Assembly: GCA_023666615.1 (NCBI GenBank)
Contig: JAMPBQ010000004.1
Span: forward strand, 18,402 to 82,401
Source: Clostridium sp.
Lineage (GTDB): Bacteria > Bacteroidota > Bacteroidia > Bacteroidales > Muribaculaceae
Reading direction: 5' to 3'
DNA length: 64,000 bases
Under the pieces are notes generated by a model, which did not search any database, was not told where the DNA came from, and was given only the letters and a program-made list of their open reading frames with translations. Positions 63,259 through 64,000 of the stretch are shown in pieces. The stretch's first letter is position 1. Each line of letters begins with the position of its first letter. The position numbers and the translations under genes are program-made.

Positions 63259-63293
63259 CGCTTGCCCGCTGATTTTGTTTATTCGGGCAAGCG
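63259..63293 (-). terminator. Terminator after gyrB
   Basis: CGCTTGCCCG (63259-63268) pairs with CGGGCAAGCG (63284-63293) in a perfect 10-bp stem, with TTTTAGTTTTTAAGG following on the minus strand. Confidence 0.85.
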
Positions 63294-63309
63294 CTTTATG
63301 CGATTTTTC

Positions 63310-64000
63310 TTATGCGTCGATGTTCGCGTAGTTGGCGTTTTCTTCAATAAAGTCACGGCGCGGGCCCACGTCCTCACCCATTAGCATTGAGAAGATGCGG
63401 TCTGCCTCGGCGGCATCGCTGATGGTCACTTGCTTCAGCATGCGCTGGTCTTTGTCCATGGTGGTGTCGCGAAGCTCCTGGAAGCTCATCTCGCCAAGAC
63501 CCTTGTAGCGCTGCACCGTCGTGCCTTGCTGGCCAAAACGCATCATAAACTGCTGCACTTGCTGATCTGTCCAGCAATATTCCTCGTTCTTTCCCTTCTT
63601 GCATTTGTACAGCGGCGGAGTGGCAAGGTAAAGGTAGCCTTGCTCTATCACCGGGCGTATGCGGCGGAAGAAGAAAGTCATAAGCAGGGTGGCGATGTGC
63701 GCTCCATCGACATCGGCATCGGTCATGATGATGATCTTGTGATATGCCAGGCGGCTGAGGTTCGCCTCCTTGGGGTCATCCTCTGTGCCAATGGTTACTC
63801 GCAACGCGCGGAAGAGGTTGGAGATTTCTTCGTTGTCAAGAATCTTGTGCTCCATAGCCTTCTCTACGTTGAGGATTTTGCCTCGCAGCGGCAGCACGGC
63901 CTGATGCTCTCGGTCGCGCGCCTGCTTTGCGGTGCCGCCTGCGGAATCGCCCTCGACGATGAAGAGCTCGCAGTCCTCGGCCGTGCGGCTTGAACAGTCG
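63310..64000 (-). CDS. gyrB: DNA gyrase subunit B, C-terminal part (partial)
   Basis: The minus-strand frame is open from the window edge to 63310. It begins inside the TOPRIM domain with CELFIVEGDSAGG, continues with LPLRGKILNVEKA, the metal-binding DADVDGAHI, QRYKGLGEM and ends NANYANIDA. These wordings fit GyrB rather than ParE in Bacteroidetes. It supercoils DNA with GyrA. The internal ATG-like start at 63897 is not real; the gene continues beyond 64000. Confidence 0.95.
   Translation of the reverse strand, partial: DCSSRTAEDCELFIVEGDSAGGTAKQARDREHQAVLPLRGKILNVEKAMEHKILDNEEISNLFRALRVTIGTEDDPKEANLSRLAYHKIIIMTDADVDGAHIATLLMTFFFRRIRPVIEQGYLYLATPPLYKCKKGKNEEYCWTDQQVQQFMMRFGQQGTTVQRYKGLGEMSFQELRDTTMDKDQRMLKQVTISDAAEADRIFSMLMGEDVGPRRDFIEENANYANIDA

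Noticed and set aside
1-64000. tRNA, rRNA or CRISPR genes
   Set aside because: No cloverleaf-like intergenic segment, rRNA core sequence or regularly spaced repeat array was noticed in the gaps; a tRNAscan/CRISPR search would settle it.

Overview
The window looks like chromosome of a gut-type Bacteroidales bacterium, with no plasmid, phage or insertion-sequence signature. The evidence is the Bacteroidetes promoter form (TTTG, about 20 nt, TAnnTTTG) in front of many genes, weak Shine-Dalgarno sites, and several families typical of this order: a GTPase-defective EF-G paralogue, the Bacteroidetes-type omega subunit, DUF4293, the NagB-like/PIG-L fusion, and the xerC-hpf pair. Muribaculaceae is plausible but cannot be fixed from this window. 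The annotation holds 54 genes; the first and last run off the window.

Layout. 0-5.4 kb: tail of a membrane protein, a PHP phosphatase, the NagB-like/PIG-L fusion, a uracil-DNA-glycosylase-like gene, an ion channel and a low-molecular-weight phosphatase, with many small intergenic repeats. 5.4-13.2 kb (minus): pyrF, prfA, rmuC, lepA, a nitrilase-family amidase, an acyltransferase and an unusual threonine synthase. 13.5-20 kb (plus): DUF3737-MATE-PatB, then menB-menC-menE. 20-21.6 kb: an XRE regulator and a 0.9 kb AT-rich gap with repeated operator-like sites and a plus-strand terminator. 21.5-32.8 kb: pyrD-pyrK, fabG, omega subunit, bamD, hpf-xerC, then a group of translation factors (prfC, EF-G2, rsgA) with a Crp-like regulator. 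32.8-63.3 kb: almost entirely minus strand.

The most coherent system lies at 37.6-46.2 kb: an AmpG-like importer with an extra periplasmic domain, a NamZ-type exo-N-acetylmuramidase, a FAD/Fe-S D-lactate dehydrogenase, a MurK-type kinase, MurQ etherase and a secreted SGNH hydrolase. Read together they release MurNAc outside the cytoplasm, import it, phosphorylate it, cleave off D-lactate and oxidise that D-lactate. Pairing the lactate-forming enzyme with a respiratory D-lactate dehydrogenase in one block is the main novelty candidate. A biotin-carrying carboxyltransferase and a D-2-hydroxyacid dehydrogenase lie immediately upstream.

Other points of interest: a hemerythrin (RIC/YtfE-like) di-iron domain fused to a LuxR-type DNA-binding domain; a NagB-like domain lacking three catalytic residues; an EF-G paralogue lacking the catalytic histidine; a threonine synthase with a Cys/His-rich insertion and altered active-site motifs; and a possible structured RNA at about 21.3-21.56 kb. 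I found no tRNA, rRNA, CRISPR array or transposase.
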